Below the pieces are notes generated by a model, which had not been told where the DNA came from, ran no database searches, and was given only the letters and a program-made list of their open reading frames with translations. The translations under genes and the position numbers were made by a program. From NCBI GenBank assembly GCA_017694835.1, contig JADIMJ010000035.1, positions 1-32,364 on the forward strand: DNA of 32,364 bases, written 5' to 3'. This DNA is from Candidatus Cryptobacteroides gallistercoris. GTDB lineage: Bacteria > Bacteroidota > Bacteroidia > Bacteroidales > UBA932. Shown one piece after another: positions 19,541-28,213 of this stretch (positions within the stretch are counted from its first letter, which is position 1; every line of letters starts with the position of its first letter).

Positions 19541-19562
19541 ATATATAGTCAAATCCCTCCAT
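19519..19562 (-). repeat. Exact 22-bp tandem duplication at the GH13 start codon
   Basis: Positions 19519-19540 and 19541-19562 are identical. On the coding strand each copy begins ATGGAGGGATTT. Because 22 is not a multiple of three, the first ATG (19562) opens a short frame ending in TGA inside the second copy (peptide MEGFDYIYGGI), while the second ATG (19540) is in frame with GH13. The copy also supplies a GGAGGGA stretch shortly before the second start region, which could act as a ribosome-binding sequence. Confidence 0.95.
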
Positions 19563-19579
19563 GAGTCATATACAGGAAG

Positions 19580-19595
19580 CCGGCCTATCGGCCGG
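19580..19595 (-). promoter_or_regulatory. Small GC hairpin over the malQ stop codon
   Basis: The coding strand reads CCGGCC-GATA-GGCCGG, a 6-bp stem whose loop and 3' arm include the malQ stop TAG. There is no T tract, so it is not a normal terminator. It could stabilise or separate the malQ and GH13 parts of the transcript. Confidence 0.4.
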
Positions 19596-21903
19596 AAGAT
19601 GCGACCATTTCACTCACCGAAGCATTGAACCCGCTTTGGGAGAGAAGATTCTCCAGAGTCAGATGCATGCGGTAGCGCCAGTAGTACCGGGCGACGGCAG
19701 GCATGTTGATTCTTTCCGCCGAAGGGTCTTCAAGCCTCAGGTCCCCGTCCATAGAAAGCCAGTCCTGCAGCGGCATAATGGCCAGCATCGACGGAGAATC
19801 AAGATGCATCTTCACGATGCGCCGGCATATCTGCGGTCCGCACGACAGCGGGGCATCCCCCTGCTCCCCGAGCACTTCATGCCAGAACTTGTCTGTCATG
19901 GCCCTGTCCTCTTCCCACCAGGCCCTTATCGGATTCATGTCATGCGTCGAAGTAGAGCATACTGAATAATACGGATAGCGTGAAGTATCAGCAAAATTCT
20001 CGTACAGCCGCTTGGGCATCCGCTGGATTTCAAGCGACAATATGCTGTATTCCCGCATCACCTCAGGCACACAGTCGGGTATCATGCCGAGGTCCTCGCC
20101 GCAGGCAAGCATTCCTGTGGCAGTCAGCAGAGAAGGAAGCTTCCGCATCGCCGAGTCCTTCCAGAACGCATTGTGCCGGCGATAGAAGAAATCGTCATAG
20201 AGCCTGTTGAATGCCAGCCTCCTGTACTCGTCCAGCAGGCTGTAGCTGTATGTGTACTGGGAAGCTATGCGCGGATGCCAGAATCCTTTCTTCTTCGTGT
20301 CCTCAACAAAAAGCACATTGTCGATAATGTGCATCAGGCCGCTTCTGAGAGCCACGGATTTTTCATCCTTACCCGGGAATGCCTCCGCCACCTTTCTCTG
20401 GGAAGCATACCTGTTCCTGAGGCGGCCGTCCCTAACATATTTTTTCTTCACTTCGGCGGCATATTCCCCGAACACCCCGTCAATCAGGAAATCATCAATA
20501 TACGGCTGCGAATATCTTCCGGACGGCATGTCGAAACCCAGACGGGAGAGCTCCTCCGAAGAATACGGCATGGCAGGATTGAAATGTCCCAGAAGCCCGT
20601 GCACGGCATCCGAAGGAATCTCCCAGATGCGGAAGAACCCCAATATATGGTCAATCCTGAAAGCATCGAAATATTGTGACATAGTCTTCAGGCGGGATTT
20701 CCACCATGCATAGCCGTCTTTGGACATTTCTTCCCAGTTATATGTCGGGAATCCCCAGTTCTGACCCTCTGCAGAGAAAGCGTCTGGCGGGGCCCCGGCC
20801 TGGGAGTCCATATTGAAAAGCCGTCTGTCCACCCACGCGTCGGCGCTCGTGCGGCTCACGCCGATAGGAAGGTCCCCCTTGAAGACCACCCCTTTGGAAT
20901 GGGCATGGTCCCGTGCTGCAGAAAGCTGCAGATGAAGGTGATACTGTACAAAGCACCAGAAGTCCGGCTCATTCTGCCCCGCGGATACATATTTCCGCAC
21001 TTTCCCGGGCTTATATGTCCTGAAATCCCCTTTGTCCGATTTCCAACGGGTGAAGTCGGCAGTCCCGAAATCATCCCTCAGCACACAATAAGCCGCATAC
21101 GGCTGAAGCCAGGAGGCATTCTCTTCAACGAATTTACGGTATGCCTTCGTGGCCGACACCCTTTTCCATGTCTTCTTGAAAGCCTTGCGCAGAAGCCGGA
21201 GCTTTTCCCTGTTCACCTTCTCGTAATCCACCTGAGGAAGGACATTCAGTTCATCCCGCAGACGCAGATACTCCTCATCCTCAACGACACCCGCATCCGG
21301 AAGATGGATGAACTGCGGATGGAGGGCAAAGCTGGAATTGGCATTGTAAGGGTATGAATCCTCCCATGTCCCGGTCATCGTCGTGTCGTTGACCGGCAGA
21401 AGCTGGATGACCTTCTGTCCGGTGGCCGCCGCCCAGTCCACAAGCAGCTTCAGGTCATTGAACTCACCGACTCCGAAGCTCTTCTCTGACCTCAGCGAGA
21501 ACACCGGGACAGCCGTGCCGGCGGCTTTCCAGACCTTTCCCCGGACAAGAGAAAAAACACCGCTTCTGAATGGAGCAGACTGCAGAGGAAGACCGGCAGG
21601 GACATCCTGCCAGAAATCCCTGACTTCAAGCCGGGCCTTTGACCCGTAAAGAATCCCCGAGCCGTTGCCGGCAGTTTCCTCTCCCGGCACAATCCTGTGG
21701 GATTCCCATTCCGACCGGATGCACACCCCGTCCTGATGCACCTCATAACGGTATTCAAAAGGTTTCCCGGGCTTCAGGTCTGATATGGTCCCGGTCCATA
21801 TGTCACCTTCTGTATATTCAAGCGGATAAAGTCTTTCTCCGGACCGGAGAAAAAGATTCTGTCCCCATGATGTCCGGTATTCGATTCGTGTTGTCAATTC
21901 CAT
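19585..21903 (-). CDS. malQ: 4-alpha-glucanotransferase (GH77) with N-terminal starch-binding domain
   Basis: This 772-residue amylomaltase transfers glucan segments between maltodextrins in the cytoplasm. Residues ~5-95 resemble a CBM20 starch-binding module (RTSWGQNLFLRSG, then W-T-G-T-I and FEYRYEV). The GH77 barrel follows from ~115, with LLPVNDTT near 170, nucleophile D418 in DAFRIDHILGFF, acid/base E603 in ACGEDLGMIPD, and the SQAGAPPDAFSAEGQNWG substrate loop near 367. Bacteroides MalQ proteins I know of are longer and carry two such modules, so this looks like a one-module version. There is no signal peptide. It lies between the transporter (33-nt gap) and GH13 in one operon. Confidence 0.93.
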   Translation of the reverse strand: MELTTRIEYRTSWGQNLFLRSGERLYPLEYTEGDIWTGTISDLKPGKPFEYRYEVHQDGVCIRSEWESHRIVPGEETAGNGSGILYGSKARLEVRDFWQDVPAGLPLQSAPFRSGVFSLVRGKVWKAAGTAVPVFSLRSEKSFGVGEFNDLKLLVDWAAATGQKVIQLLPVNDTTMTGTWEDSYPYNANSSFALHPQFIHLPDAGVVEDEEYLRLRDELNVLPQVDYEKVNREKLRLLRKAFKKTWKRVSATKAYRKFVEENASWLQPYAAYCVLRDDFGTADFTRWKSDKGDFRTYKPGKVRKYVSAGQNEPDFWCFVQYHLHLQLSAARDHAHSKGVVFKGDLPIGVSRTSADAWVDRRLFNMDSQAGAPPDAFSAEGQNWGFPTYNWEEMSKDGYAWWKSRLKTMSQYFDAFRIDHILGFFRIWEIPSDAVHGLLGHFNPAMPYSSEELSRLGFDMPSGRYSQPYIDDFLIDGVFGEYAAEVKKKYVRDGRLRNRYASQRKVAEAFPGKDEKSVALRSGLMHIIDNVLFVEDTKKKGFWHPRIASQYTYSYSLLDEYRRLAFNRLYDDFFYRRHNAFWKDSAMRKLPSLLTATGMLACGEDLGMIPDCVPEVMREYSILSLEIQRMPKRLYENFADTSRYPYYSVCSTSTHDMNPIRAWWEEDRAMTDKFWHEVLGEQGDAPLSCGPQICRRIVKMHLDSPSMLAIMPLQDWLSMDGDLRLEDPSAERINMPAVARYYWRYRMHLTLENLLSQSGFNASVSEMVASSGR

Positions 21904-21936
21904 GGTTTATCGGCTATATGCCCCAAATATACGGTT

Positions 21937-23310
21937 TTATTTCCTTTTCATCATCTTCCAGCTGACGACCGGAAGGACAAAGGCGACAAGCATCGCAAAA
22001 AGCCAGAAGATTGAAACAGGCGTGAAATTATAGACTGCATCAGCCATATCCGCCGCCGTCTCCGTATAGCCCTGGATGAGATAGCCGCTGGCTATGTCCT
22101 GGATGCCGGCGGCGACATAGCTGGATATGCCGACTATCCCGAGGGCAGCCCCCGTAGCCTTTCTCGGCACTATGTCCATGGCCATCAGGCCTGCGATGAT
22201 GCAGTAAAGCACGCCGACCGCAAGGCTGAACATGGACACATATATGACATTGGCGACATATCCGCCGCCCGCGAACAGGAAAAGTCCGAACGAAATGAAG
22301 CCCAGAAGCCCCGAAATAATCACAGGCATGATGCGGCTTCCCCTGAACACCCGGTCCGAGAGCCAGCCGGCGAGAATAGTCCCCAGTACGCCAAGGGCTG
22401 CAGAAAATGCTATTATCTGCGTCGCAGACTCTAGAGTAAATGACTTCTCTTTCTGAAGGAACAGCACGCCCCAGTTGGCTATGGCGTATTTTGCGATATA
22501 GACGAATGCACTTGACGCGGCTATAATCCAGATGCCGGGATGCCTCAGCACGGATTTCTGAGTCTCTGCCGTCTTCATGCGGTCTTCTGCCTTCAGTTCT
22601 TCTCCCGAAAGTTCCTGCACGGACGGAAGTCCCTTGCTCTCGGGCGTGTCGCTCACAAAGAAAATGATGATTGCGGCGCCGATGAAGCCTCCGAGTGACG
22701 CGAAGATGAAGCCGTACTGCCATCCGAGGGCTCCCACCACGAGGCCGACGATTATGAAAGACAGGAATTCACCGAGATACGGGCTGGAACAGAAAAAACT
22801 GTAGTAGGTACCCCTTTTGGACAGGGGAAACCATCTTGAAAGGCTGATGATTCCGGGAGGAGACCCCATGGACTGCACCCAGCCGTTCACTCCCCAGAGC
22901 ACGGCAAATGAAATGAAGAATACCGCGGACGCCATCCCCGAGTCACCGTGGAAGAGCCCCAGGAGCCCGAGAAGAAGATTGGCGACAGCCGACACAAGCA
23001 GGCCCGTGGCCATGAACCTCTTTATATTGCAATAATCCGCTATGAAGCCGTTCATGAACTTCCCCACTGCATAGACAAAAAGCAGCGACGAACCTATGAC
23101 TCCGAGCTGTCCGGCAGTAAATACTCCCCCGTCAATGAGCGGCTGCTTGACAATGCTCAGGCTCAGGCGGCAGACATAATACAGGCTGTATGCCACGACC
23201 GCTCCCCAGAAAGTCCTGGAACGCAGACTTTTATATGTGGATTCTACCTTCCCGGAAGGAACTTTTTCCGCAGAAGGCTTGCTTATCCGGTAAAAACTGT
23301 AAAGGCTCAT
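21937..23310 (-). CDS. MFS transporter, organophosphate:phosphate antiporter family (GlpT/UhpT-like)
   Basis: This 457-residue inner-membrane protein has 12 predicted spans and similarity to GlpT, UhpT and UhpC. The first-helix block SLYYVCRLSLSIV contains R48, matching the first phosphate-binding arginine of GlpT, and GVNGWVQSMGSPPGIISLSRWF is typical of the family. The second arginine of GlpT/UhpT is expected in the helix VYIAKYAIANWG, but Lys274 stands there. The true substrate is therefore uncertain: a sugar phosphate, a neutral maltodextrin product, or a sensor-like role. It is the first gene of the alpha-glucan operon, which suggests import of a sugar linked to glucan breakdown. A full promoter lies just upstream. 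Confidence 0.85.
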   Translation of the reverse strand: MSLYSFYRISKPSAEKVPSGKVESTYKSLRSRTFWGAVVAYSLYYVCRLSLSIVKQPLIDGGVFTAGQLGVIGSSLLFVYAVGKFMNGFIADYCNIKRFMATGLLVSAVANLLLGLLGLFHGDSGMASAVFFISFAVLWGVNGWVQSMGSPPGIISLSRWFPLSKRGTYYSFFCSSPYLGEFLSFIIVGLVVGALGWQYGFIFASLGGFIGAAIIIFFVSDTPESKGLPSVQELSGEELKAEDRMKTAETQKSVLRHPGIWIIAASSAFVYIAKYAIANWGVLFLQKEKSFTLESATQIIAFSAALGVLGTILAGWLSDRVFRGSRIMPVIISGLLGFISFGLFLFAGGGYVANVIYVSMFSLAVGVLYCIIAGLMAMDIVPRKATGAALGIVGISSYVAAGIQDIASGYLIQGYTETAADMADAVYNFTPVSIFWLFAMLVAFVLPVVSWKMMKRK

Positions 23311-23335
23311 TTACAACACAAATGTTCAGGAGCTC

Positions 23336-23367
23336 CAAAATTACCGGTTTTGTTTCATTTCTGCAAC
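23336..23367 (-). promoter_or_regulatory. Promoter of the alpha-glucan operon
   Basis: On the minus strand GTTG (23364-23367) is followed after 20 nt by TAATTTTG (23336-23343), matching the -33 and -7 elements of the Bacteroidota consensus, with one mismatch in the -33 box. The -7 box ends 25 nt before the transporter ATG. The -33 end lies inside the last codons of the upstream MATE gene (stop at 23355), so this operon can be read independently of rsgA-MATE. Confidence 0.65.
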
Positions 23368-24791
23368 GGGTCCGGGTCCTGCGGCAGGTCTGTCTTCCGG
23401 CCGGCGAGAGGGAGGACATCCCTGCCGAACCTGCAGTGAAGATAAATCACCCTCACGGCCAGATGCACAAGATAACCGAAAAGCAGTCCATGGATGGCAG
23501 ACTCGCCCGCAAATGTATCCGAATTATGCCCTGCCGCTGCCGTCCATATGAAAAACGACAGGAAGAAGGAAACAGTGGACAGCAGCATGGCATTGCGCAT
23601 AGACCTTGCGGCAGCTGCTCCTATATAGATTCCGTCCCACGCAAATGCCGCGCAGCCCAGGACCGGCATCACCATCAGCCACAGGACATATTTCCCTGCT
23701 GCACCTGTGACAACGTCATCATCCGACAGGAACTCCACAAGCGGGACGGTTCCCGACGCATAAAGGACGATGGCAGCAGCCGTAAGCACCATGCTCCAGT
23801 TGAAGACCCCGCGCACTGTCATCCGCAGGGATTCAGGGTCCTGCGCCCCTATGCTCTTCCCGGCCAAGGCTTCTCCGGCATATGCGAAGCCGTCGGTAAA
23901 GTATGAAAACAGCATGATGAGCTTCATGAGTATCGATGCCGCAGCAAGAGCAAGGTCCCCGCATGAGGCGGCAATGGTCGTGAAGCCGATATAGATGCAT
24001 ATCAGACAGAGGGAACGGAGAAAAAGGTCCAGATTGAGAGAGAGAAATTCCCGTGCCCCCTTCCCGGCAAATGAAGACACCATGTCGGATACGGCAAATG
24101 CCCCGGAGAGCCTCCGCCTGTATTTCAGAAGCAATATGGCGGCAGCCGTCACGAGACCGGAATACTGTGCGGCCACAGTTCCCCACGCGATGCCGTCAAA
24201 CCCGATTCCGTCATACGAGATTCCGCCTGCCCTGATGCCAAGGGCAAGCACTATGCTCACGGCAGCATTCAGGAGATTCACGACAAGGTCCGTCACCATG
24301 GGGCTCACAGCATCCTGCATGCCGATGAACCAGCCTTTGAATGCCATGAGGGACAAGGTTGCAGGAGCAGCCCAGATGCGTATATAAAAATACCCTGTGG
24401 CCAGTTCCCTGACTTCCTGAGAGCAATCCACGACCAGAAATGCACCTTTGACGAACAATACCTGCACTGCTATCAGAAACAGGGAGCACATCAGCGCCAG
24501 GCCCAGGGCCCGGGACAGAATCTTCCCGGCTCCGGCCATATCATCCCGGCCGTAGGCCTGGGCAACAAGCCCGCCTGTTCCTGCCCGAAGAAAGCCGAAA
24601 TTCCAGTACATCAGGTCAAAGAGCATTGTCCCGATTGCAATGCCTCCGATGAGAGATGCCGCTTCAAACGGACCGGATGTCCCGAGATGCCCGGCCACCG
24701 CCATGTCCACCAGCCCGACCAGAGGGACGGTGACATTGGCAAGAATGCTCGGCACTGCCAGCTTAAGTATATCTCTGTTAATGTTTCCCAT
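23355..24791 (-). CDS. MATE-family efflux transporter, DinF-like
   Basis: This 478-residue integral membrane protein of the MATE family exports cationic drugs or metabolites using a proton or sodium gradient. It has about 12 spans in two homologous halves, beginning MGNINRDILKLAVPSILANV, with the family block PLVGLVDMAVAGHLG near residue 25 and FAWDGIYIGAAAARSMRNAM near 400, the latter characteristic of the DinF branch. The ATG at 24791 lies 5 nt after the rsgA stop; an upstream in-frame TTG at 24800 would overlap that stop. It is probably cotranscribed with rsgA. The substrate cannot be inferred. Confidence 0.88.
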   Translation of the reverse strand: MGNINRDILKLAVPSILANVTVPLVGLVDMAVAGHLGTSGPFEAASLIGGIAIGTMLFDLMYWNFGFLRAGTGGLVAQAYGRDDMAGAGKILSRALGLALMCSLFLIAVQVLFVKGAFLVVDCSQEVRELATGYFYIRIWAAPATLSLMAFKGWFIGMQDAVSPMVTDLVVNLLNAAVSIVLALGIRAGGISYDGIGFDGIAWGTVAAQYSGLVTAAAILLLKYRRRLSGAFAVSDMVSSFAGKGAREFLSLNLDLFLRSLCLICIYIGFTTIAASCGDLALAAASILMKLIMLFSYFTDGFAYAGEALAGKSIGAQDPESLRMTVRGVFNWSMVLTAAAIVLYASGTVPLVEFLSDDDVVTGAAGKYVLWLMVMPVLGCAAFAWDGIYIGAAAARSMRNAMLLSTVSFFLSFFIWTAAAGHNSDTFAGESAIHGLLFGYLVHLAVRVIYLHCRFGRDVLPLAGRKTDLPQDPDPLQK

Positions 24792-24796
24792 TGCCG

Positions 24797-25744
24797 TCAA
24801 CGGTATTTTCCTCCTTCGTCAAGCATTCCGAGATAAGACTCATATCTTTCAAGGCTGATGTCACCTGATTCAACCGCACGCTTGACTGCGCATCCCGGTT
24901 CGTGCGTATGCGTGCATGGAGAGAAGCGGCATTCTCCTGCTACGCGTCTCATCTCGGGGAAATAGAGGGCAATCTCCTCCCTTGCCAAATCGACAAGCCC
25001 GAAGCCCCGGATGCCAGGAGTATCGATTATGAATCCGCCCGAGGCCAGCCTGTACATCTCATAGAACGTCGTGGTATGCCTGCCCTGCAGATGGGCTCCG
25101 GAAATCTCCCCTGTCCTGGGTGAAAGCGACGGGTCCACTGCCTTTATGAGCGAAGACTTGCCGACTCCCGACACCCCGGAAAACAGAGAGACGCTGTCCC
25201 TGCACATCTCCCGGATTCTGTCCACCCCCTTCCCAGTCAAGGCAGAGACATCCACTACCTCATATCCGGCATTTTCATATATGGAATGGAACGCCTCCAG
25301 CCCGGCAAGCGCATCAGCCCCATAAAGGTCTGTCTTGTTGACGACTATCACCGCCGGTATCCCGTAGACTTCACATGTCACGAGAAGCCGGTCCAGAAAA
25401 GGAAGCTTCACCTCCGGGAAATCCATGGTCACGATGATGAAAGCCCTGTCCAGATTGGCCGCAATGATGTGCGCCTGCCTTGACAGATTGGCCGACTTCC
25501 TTATCATGTAATTCTTTCTCGGCAGCACGGATGTGATGACTGCCGGATGTTCCGGAGACGGGACTTCATCAGCCTCGCCGTCAAACACGAAGGACACTCT
25601 GTCCCCCACGGCGACAGGATTGGTCGCAGAACTTCCTCCGAGGCGGATTTTCCCCCTTAGGACTGCAGGAAACAGATTCCATTCAGGGAGTTCGGCAAGC
25701 AGGTAATGGCTGCCGGTATGCTTCACTATTGTCGCGGTCTTCAT
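24797..25744 (-). CDS. rsgA: Ribosome small-subunit-dependent GTPase A
   Basis: This 315-residue circularly permuted GTPase helps late maturation of the 30S ribosomal subunit and is stimulated by it. An N-terminal OB-fold (residues ~1-75) precedes the GTPase motifs in permuted order: NKTD (136-139), SALTGKG (~167-173), GVSGVGKSS (190-198) and DTPG (241-244). The C-terminal zinc site is intact (C272, C277, H279, C285 in ECRFSPCTHTHEPGC). The length matches the family. A likely -7 box lies 35 nt upstream. The gene is first in an operon with the MATE transporter. Confidence 0.96.
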   Translation of the reverse strand: MKTATIVKHTGSHYLLAELPEWNLFPAVLRGKIRLGGSSATNPVAVGDRVSFVFDGEADEVPSPEHPAVITSVLPRKNYMIRKSANLSRQAHIIAANLDRAFIIVTMDFPEVKLPFLDRLLVTCEVYGIPAVIVVNKTDLYGADALAGLEAFHSIYENAGYEVVDVSALTGKGVDRIREMCRDSVSLFSGVSGVGKSSLIKAVDPSLSPRTGEISGAHLQGRHTTTFYEMYRLASGGFIIDTPGIRGFGLVDLAREEIALYFPEMRRVAGECRFSPCTHTHEPGCAVKRAVESGDISLERYESYLGMLDEGGKYR

Positions 25745-25778
25745 CTTCTGTCAGTCAGGGCGTTCCTATAATCGGACA

Positions 25779-25786
25779 CAAATATA
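25779..25786 (-). promoter_or_regulatory. Likely -7 element of the rsgA promoter
   Basis: The minus strand reads TATATTTG, a full match to TAnnTTTG, 35 nt before the rsgA ATG in the divergent region. A -33 TTTG is not seen at the expected spacing. Confidence 0.4.
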
Positions 25787-25819
25787 ATCTTAATTAGCCT
25801 TTTTTTGAGAGATTCTTCT

Positions 25820-25827
25820 TATTTTTG
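25820..25827 (+). promoter_or_regulatory. Likely -7 element for the prenyl synthase operon
   Basis: TATTTTTG matches TAnnTTTG 63 nt before the ATG at 25891. Downstream, CTTCCT (25838-25843) and AGGAAG (25848-25853) can form a small leader hairpin. The -33 element is not clear. Confidence 0.35.
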
Positions 25828-25890
25828 TTTTGACTTTCTTCCTCCAAAGGAAGGCATGGATTTTAAAAAACACACATAAAGGACAAGGAT

Positions 25891-26907
25891 ATGATCAGCG
25901 AATCCCAGATTGAAGAGTCCCTGAAAGAATTGTTCGGGACAATGGATTTCAAGTCCGAGCCGGCCGGGCTCTACGACCCTCTCGGATATATGATAGGCAT
26001 AGGAGGCAAGCGCATACGCCCGAGACTGTGCCTGCTGACATATTCCCTCTTCAAGGATTCACTGGGAGAAGAGATTCTCCAGCCTGCGGCGGCAATTGAA
26101 GTGTTCCATACGTTCACTCTCATCCATGACGACATAATGGACAAGGCGGAGATGAGGCGGGGAATGCCGACCGTGGCCTGCAGATGGGACGGGAACACGG
26201 CAATCCTTTCAGGCGACGTGATGTGCATAGACAGTTACCGCAGGCTTGCGAAAGCTCCGGCCGACATACTTCCGGACATTCTCGGGCTGTTCACGGACAC
26301 GGCCGCACAGGTATGCGAGGGCCAGCAGTATGACATGGACTTCGAGTCTGAAAAAGAAGTTCCGATGGATTTGTACATGAAGATGATAGGGCTCAAGACG
26401 GCCGTGCTCATCGCCTGCTCCGCCAGGATGGGGGCAATGATAGCCGGGGCCGACGAACGCACCTGCAGCTACCTTTATAAATTCGGCTATGACCTCGGAC
26501 TGGCCTTCCAGATAGCAGACGACTATCTGGACACATTCGGGGACCAGTCAGTGTTCGGGAAAATGATCGGAGGCGACATCATCAACAACAAGAAGACATG
26601 GCTGCTCATCCGAGCTCTGGAAAAGAGCGGGGAAATGGAGAAATCAGGAGCCGTCGGCCCGGAATACGGCAAACAGGCTCTGCTGCGTGCAATGCGCATG
26701 CCGGTGACAAACGATGCTGAAAAAGCTGCGAAAATCCAAAAAGTAAAAGACATATACGAAGCCATCGGAGTTGACGAGGATGCCAAGTACGAAATTATAC
26801 GGTTCCACGCCAATGCCATGGAGAATGCCGGGATGACAGGCCTCGGCAAAGTCCGCTACGAAATGCTGCACAGATATGCCGACAGGCTTCTCGGGAGGAA
26901 CAAATGA
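25891..26907 (+). CDS. Polyprenyl (isoprenyl) diphosphate synthase
   Basis: This 338-residue enzyme condenses isopentenyl diphosphate onto an allylic primer. GGKRIRPRL (38-46), the first aspartate-rich motif HDDIMDKAEMRRG (DDxxD at 80-84) and the second motif DDYLD (210-214) are all present. Phe75 lies five residues before the first aspartate, a position where a bulky aromatic side chain usually limits product length; a C15-C20 product is thus more likely than a long-chain quinone tail, but this is inference. The ATG at 25891 follows an AAGGA/AAGG-rich leader. Its stop overlaps the start of the U32 gene (ATGA), so it heads a four-gene operon. Confidence 0.9.
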   Translation: MISESQIEESLKELFGTMDFKSEPAGLYDPLGYMIGIGGKRIRPRLCLLTYSLFKDSLGEEILQPAAAIEVFHTFTLIHDDIMDKAEMRRGMPTVACRWDGNTAILSGDVMCIDSYRRLAKAPADILPDILGLFTDTAAQVCEGQQYDMDFESEKEVPMDLYMKMIGLKTAVLIACSARMGAMIAGADERTCSYLYKFGYDLGLAFQIADDYLDTFGDQSVFGKMIGGDIINNKKTWLLIRALEKSGEMEKSGAVGPEYGKQALLRAMRMPVTNDAEKAAKIQKVKDIYEAIGVDEDAKYEIIRFHANAMENAGMTGLGKVRYEMLHRYADRLLGRNK

Positions 26908-28193
26908 CAAGGAAAGATCTTGAAATAATGGCCCCTGCGGGCAACTTCGAATGCCTTCACGCTGCAATACAGGGCGGAGCGGACTCCGTCTATTTCGGCA
27001 TAGGGAGCCTCAACATGCGGTCCCATTCCGCCAACAATTTCCGGCCTGAAGACCTTCCTGAAATATGCAGCATCTGCCGGAGCCACGGGGTAAAGTCATA
27101 TCTCACCCTGAACATAGTCCTCTATGACGAGGACCTTGCAGACATGAGGCGCACACTCGATGCCGCCAGGGAGGCAGGGGTCACGGCTGTGATAGCCTCG
27201 GACATGGCCGCCATAATGTATGCAAGGGAAATCGGAGTAGAAGTGCACATCTCCACCCAGCTGAGCATATCAAACCTCGAGTCATTGAGATTCTATTCCC
27301 GGTTTGCGGATGTGATAGTGCTGGCACGGGAGCTCAACCTGCATCAGGTGAAGGAAATAAAGGAAGGAATAGTCAGGGAAGGCATCAAGGGTCCGTCAGG
27401 ACGGCCTGTTGAAATAGAAATGTTTGCCCACGGGGCCCTCTGCATGGCCATTTCGGGCAAATGCTATCTCAGCCTGCATGAATACGGGGCCTCGGCCAAC
27501 CGCGGCTCCTGTTACCAGATATGCCGCCGCGGCTATGAAGTCACTGACCTTGAGACCGGAAACCGGCTTGTGGTGGACAACAAATACATAATGTCCCCGA
27601 AAGACCTCTGCACGATAGAATTCATGGACAAGATCATCGGTGCCGGTGTCTCCGTATTCAAGATTGAAGGCCGCGCCAGGTCCGCCGAATATGTCAGGCG
27701 CACCGCATCATGCTACAGAAGGGCGGCAGACGCAGTCTGTGACGGCACATATACGGCCGAAATGGCCGCCGGACTGAAAAAAGAGCTTGAAGAAGTGTTC
27801 AACAGAGGCTTCTGGGACGGATATTACATGGGGGCAAGACTCGGGGAATGGAGCGAAGTGTACGGCAGCAAGGCCACACGCAGGAAAGTCTACTGCGGGA
27901 AAGTCACCAACTGGTTCGGGAAAATCGGGGTCGCCGAAATCCTCGTCGAGTCCGCGGCGCTGCACAAGGGAGACAGGATACTGGTCATGGGCCCCTCCAC
28001 AGGAGTCGTAGAGCTGACAGCCGGGGAAATCCGGGTCGACCTCAAGGAAACCGGCAAAGCCGAAAAGGGCATTTATTGCTCTATACCCGTGCCGGATGAA
28101 CTCCTGAAATCATGCGGAGGCAAGCTGCGCCGCTCTGACAAAGTCTACATCTGGGAAGAAGCCGGTCCATCCAAGCCAAATGCACAGGCATAA
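26904..28193 (+). CDS. U32-family protein, tRNA-hydroxylation (TrhP/YegQ-like) type
   Basis: This 429-residue member of the former 'collagenase-like peptidase U32' group is now tied in several cases to RNA hydroxylation (TrhP on tRNA, RlhA on rRNA) rather than proteolysis. The N-terminus LEIMAPAGNFECLHAAIQGG, the central MFAHGALCMAISGKCYLS block and the cysteines of RGSCYQICRRGYEV fit the catalytic core. A C-terminal beta-barrel domain follows from ~350. The ATG at 26904 overlaps the previous stop by 4 nt, and a GGGAGGA stretch inside the upstream gene precedes it, so coupling is likely. The length is close to TrhP and shorter than RlhA, favouring TrhP. Confidence 0.82.
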   Translation: MTRKDLEIMAPAGNFECLHAAIQGGADSVYFGIGSLNMRSHSANNFRPEDLPEICSICRSHGVKSYLTLNIVLYDEDLADMRRTLDAAREAGVTAVIASDMAAIMYAREIGVEVHISTQLSISNLESLRFYSRFADVIVLARELNLHQVKEIKEGIVREGIKGPSGRPVEIEMFAHGALCMAISGKCYLSLHEYGASANRGSCYQICRRGYEVTDLETGNRLVVDNKYIMSPKDLCTIEFMDKIIGAGVSVFKIEGRARSAEYVRRTASCYRRAADAVCDGTYTAEMAAGLKKELEEVFNRGFWDGYYMGARLGEWSEVYGSKATRRKVYCGKVTNWFGKIGVAEILVESAALHKGDRILVMGPSTGVVELTAGEIRVDLKETGKAEKGIYCSIPVPDELLKSCGGKLRRSDKVYIWEEAGPSKPNAQA

Positions 28194-28213
28194 GCCTGCC
28201 AAAACATACTGCC

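Noticed and set aside
22040..22723. 227-codon minus-strand frame overlapping the organophosphate-family transporter
   Set aside because: Same strand but different frame inside a well-supported transporter gene; arginine/histidine-rich and without a domain.
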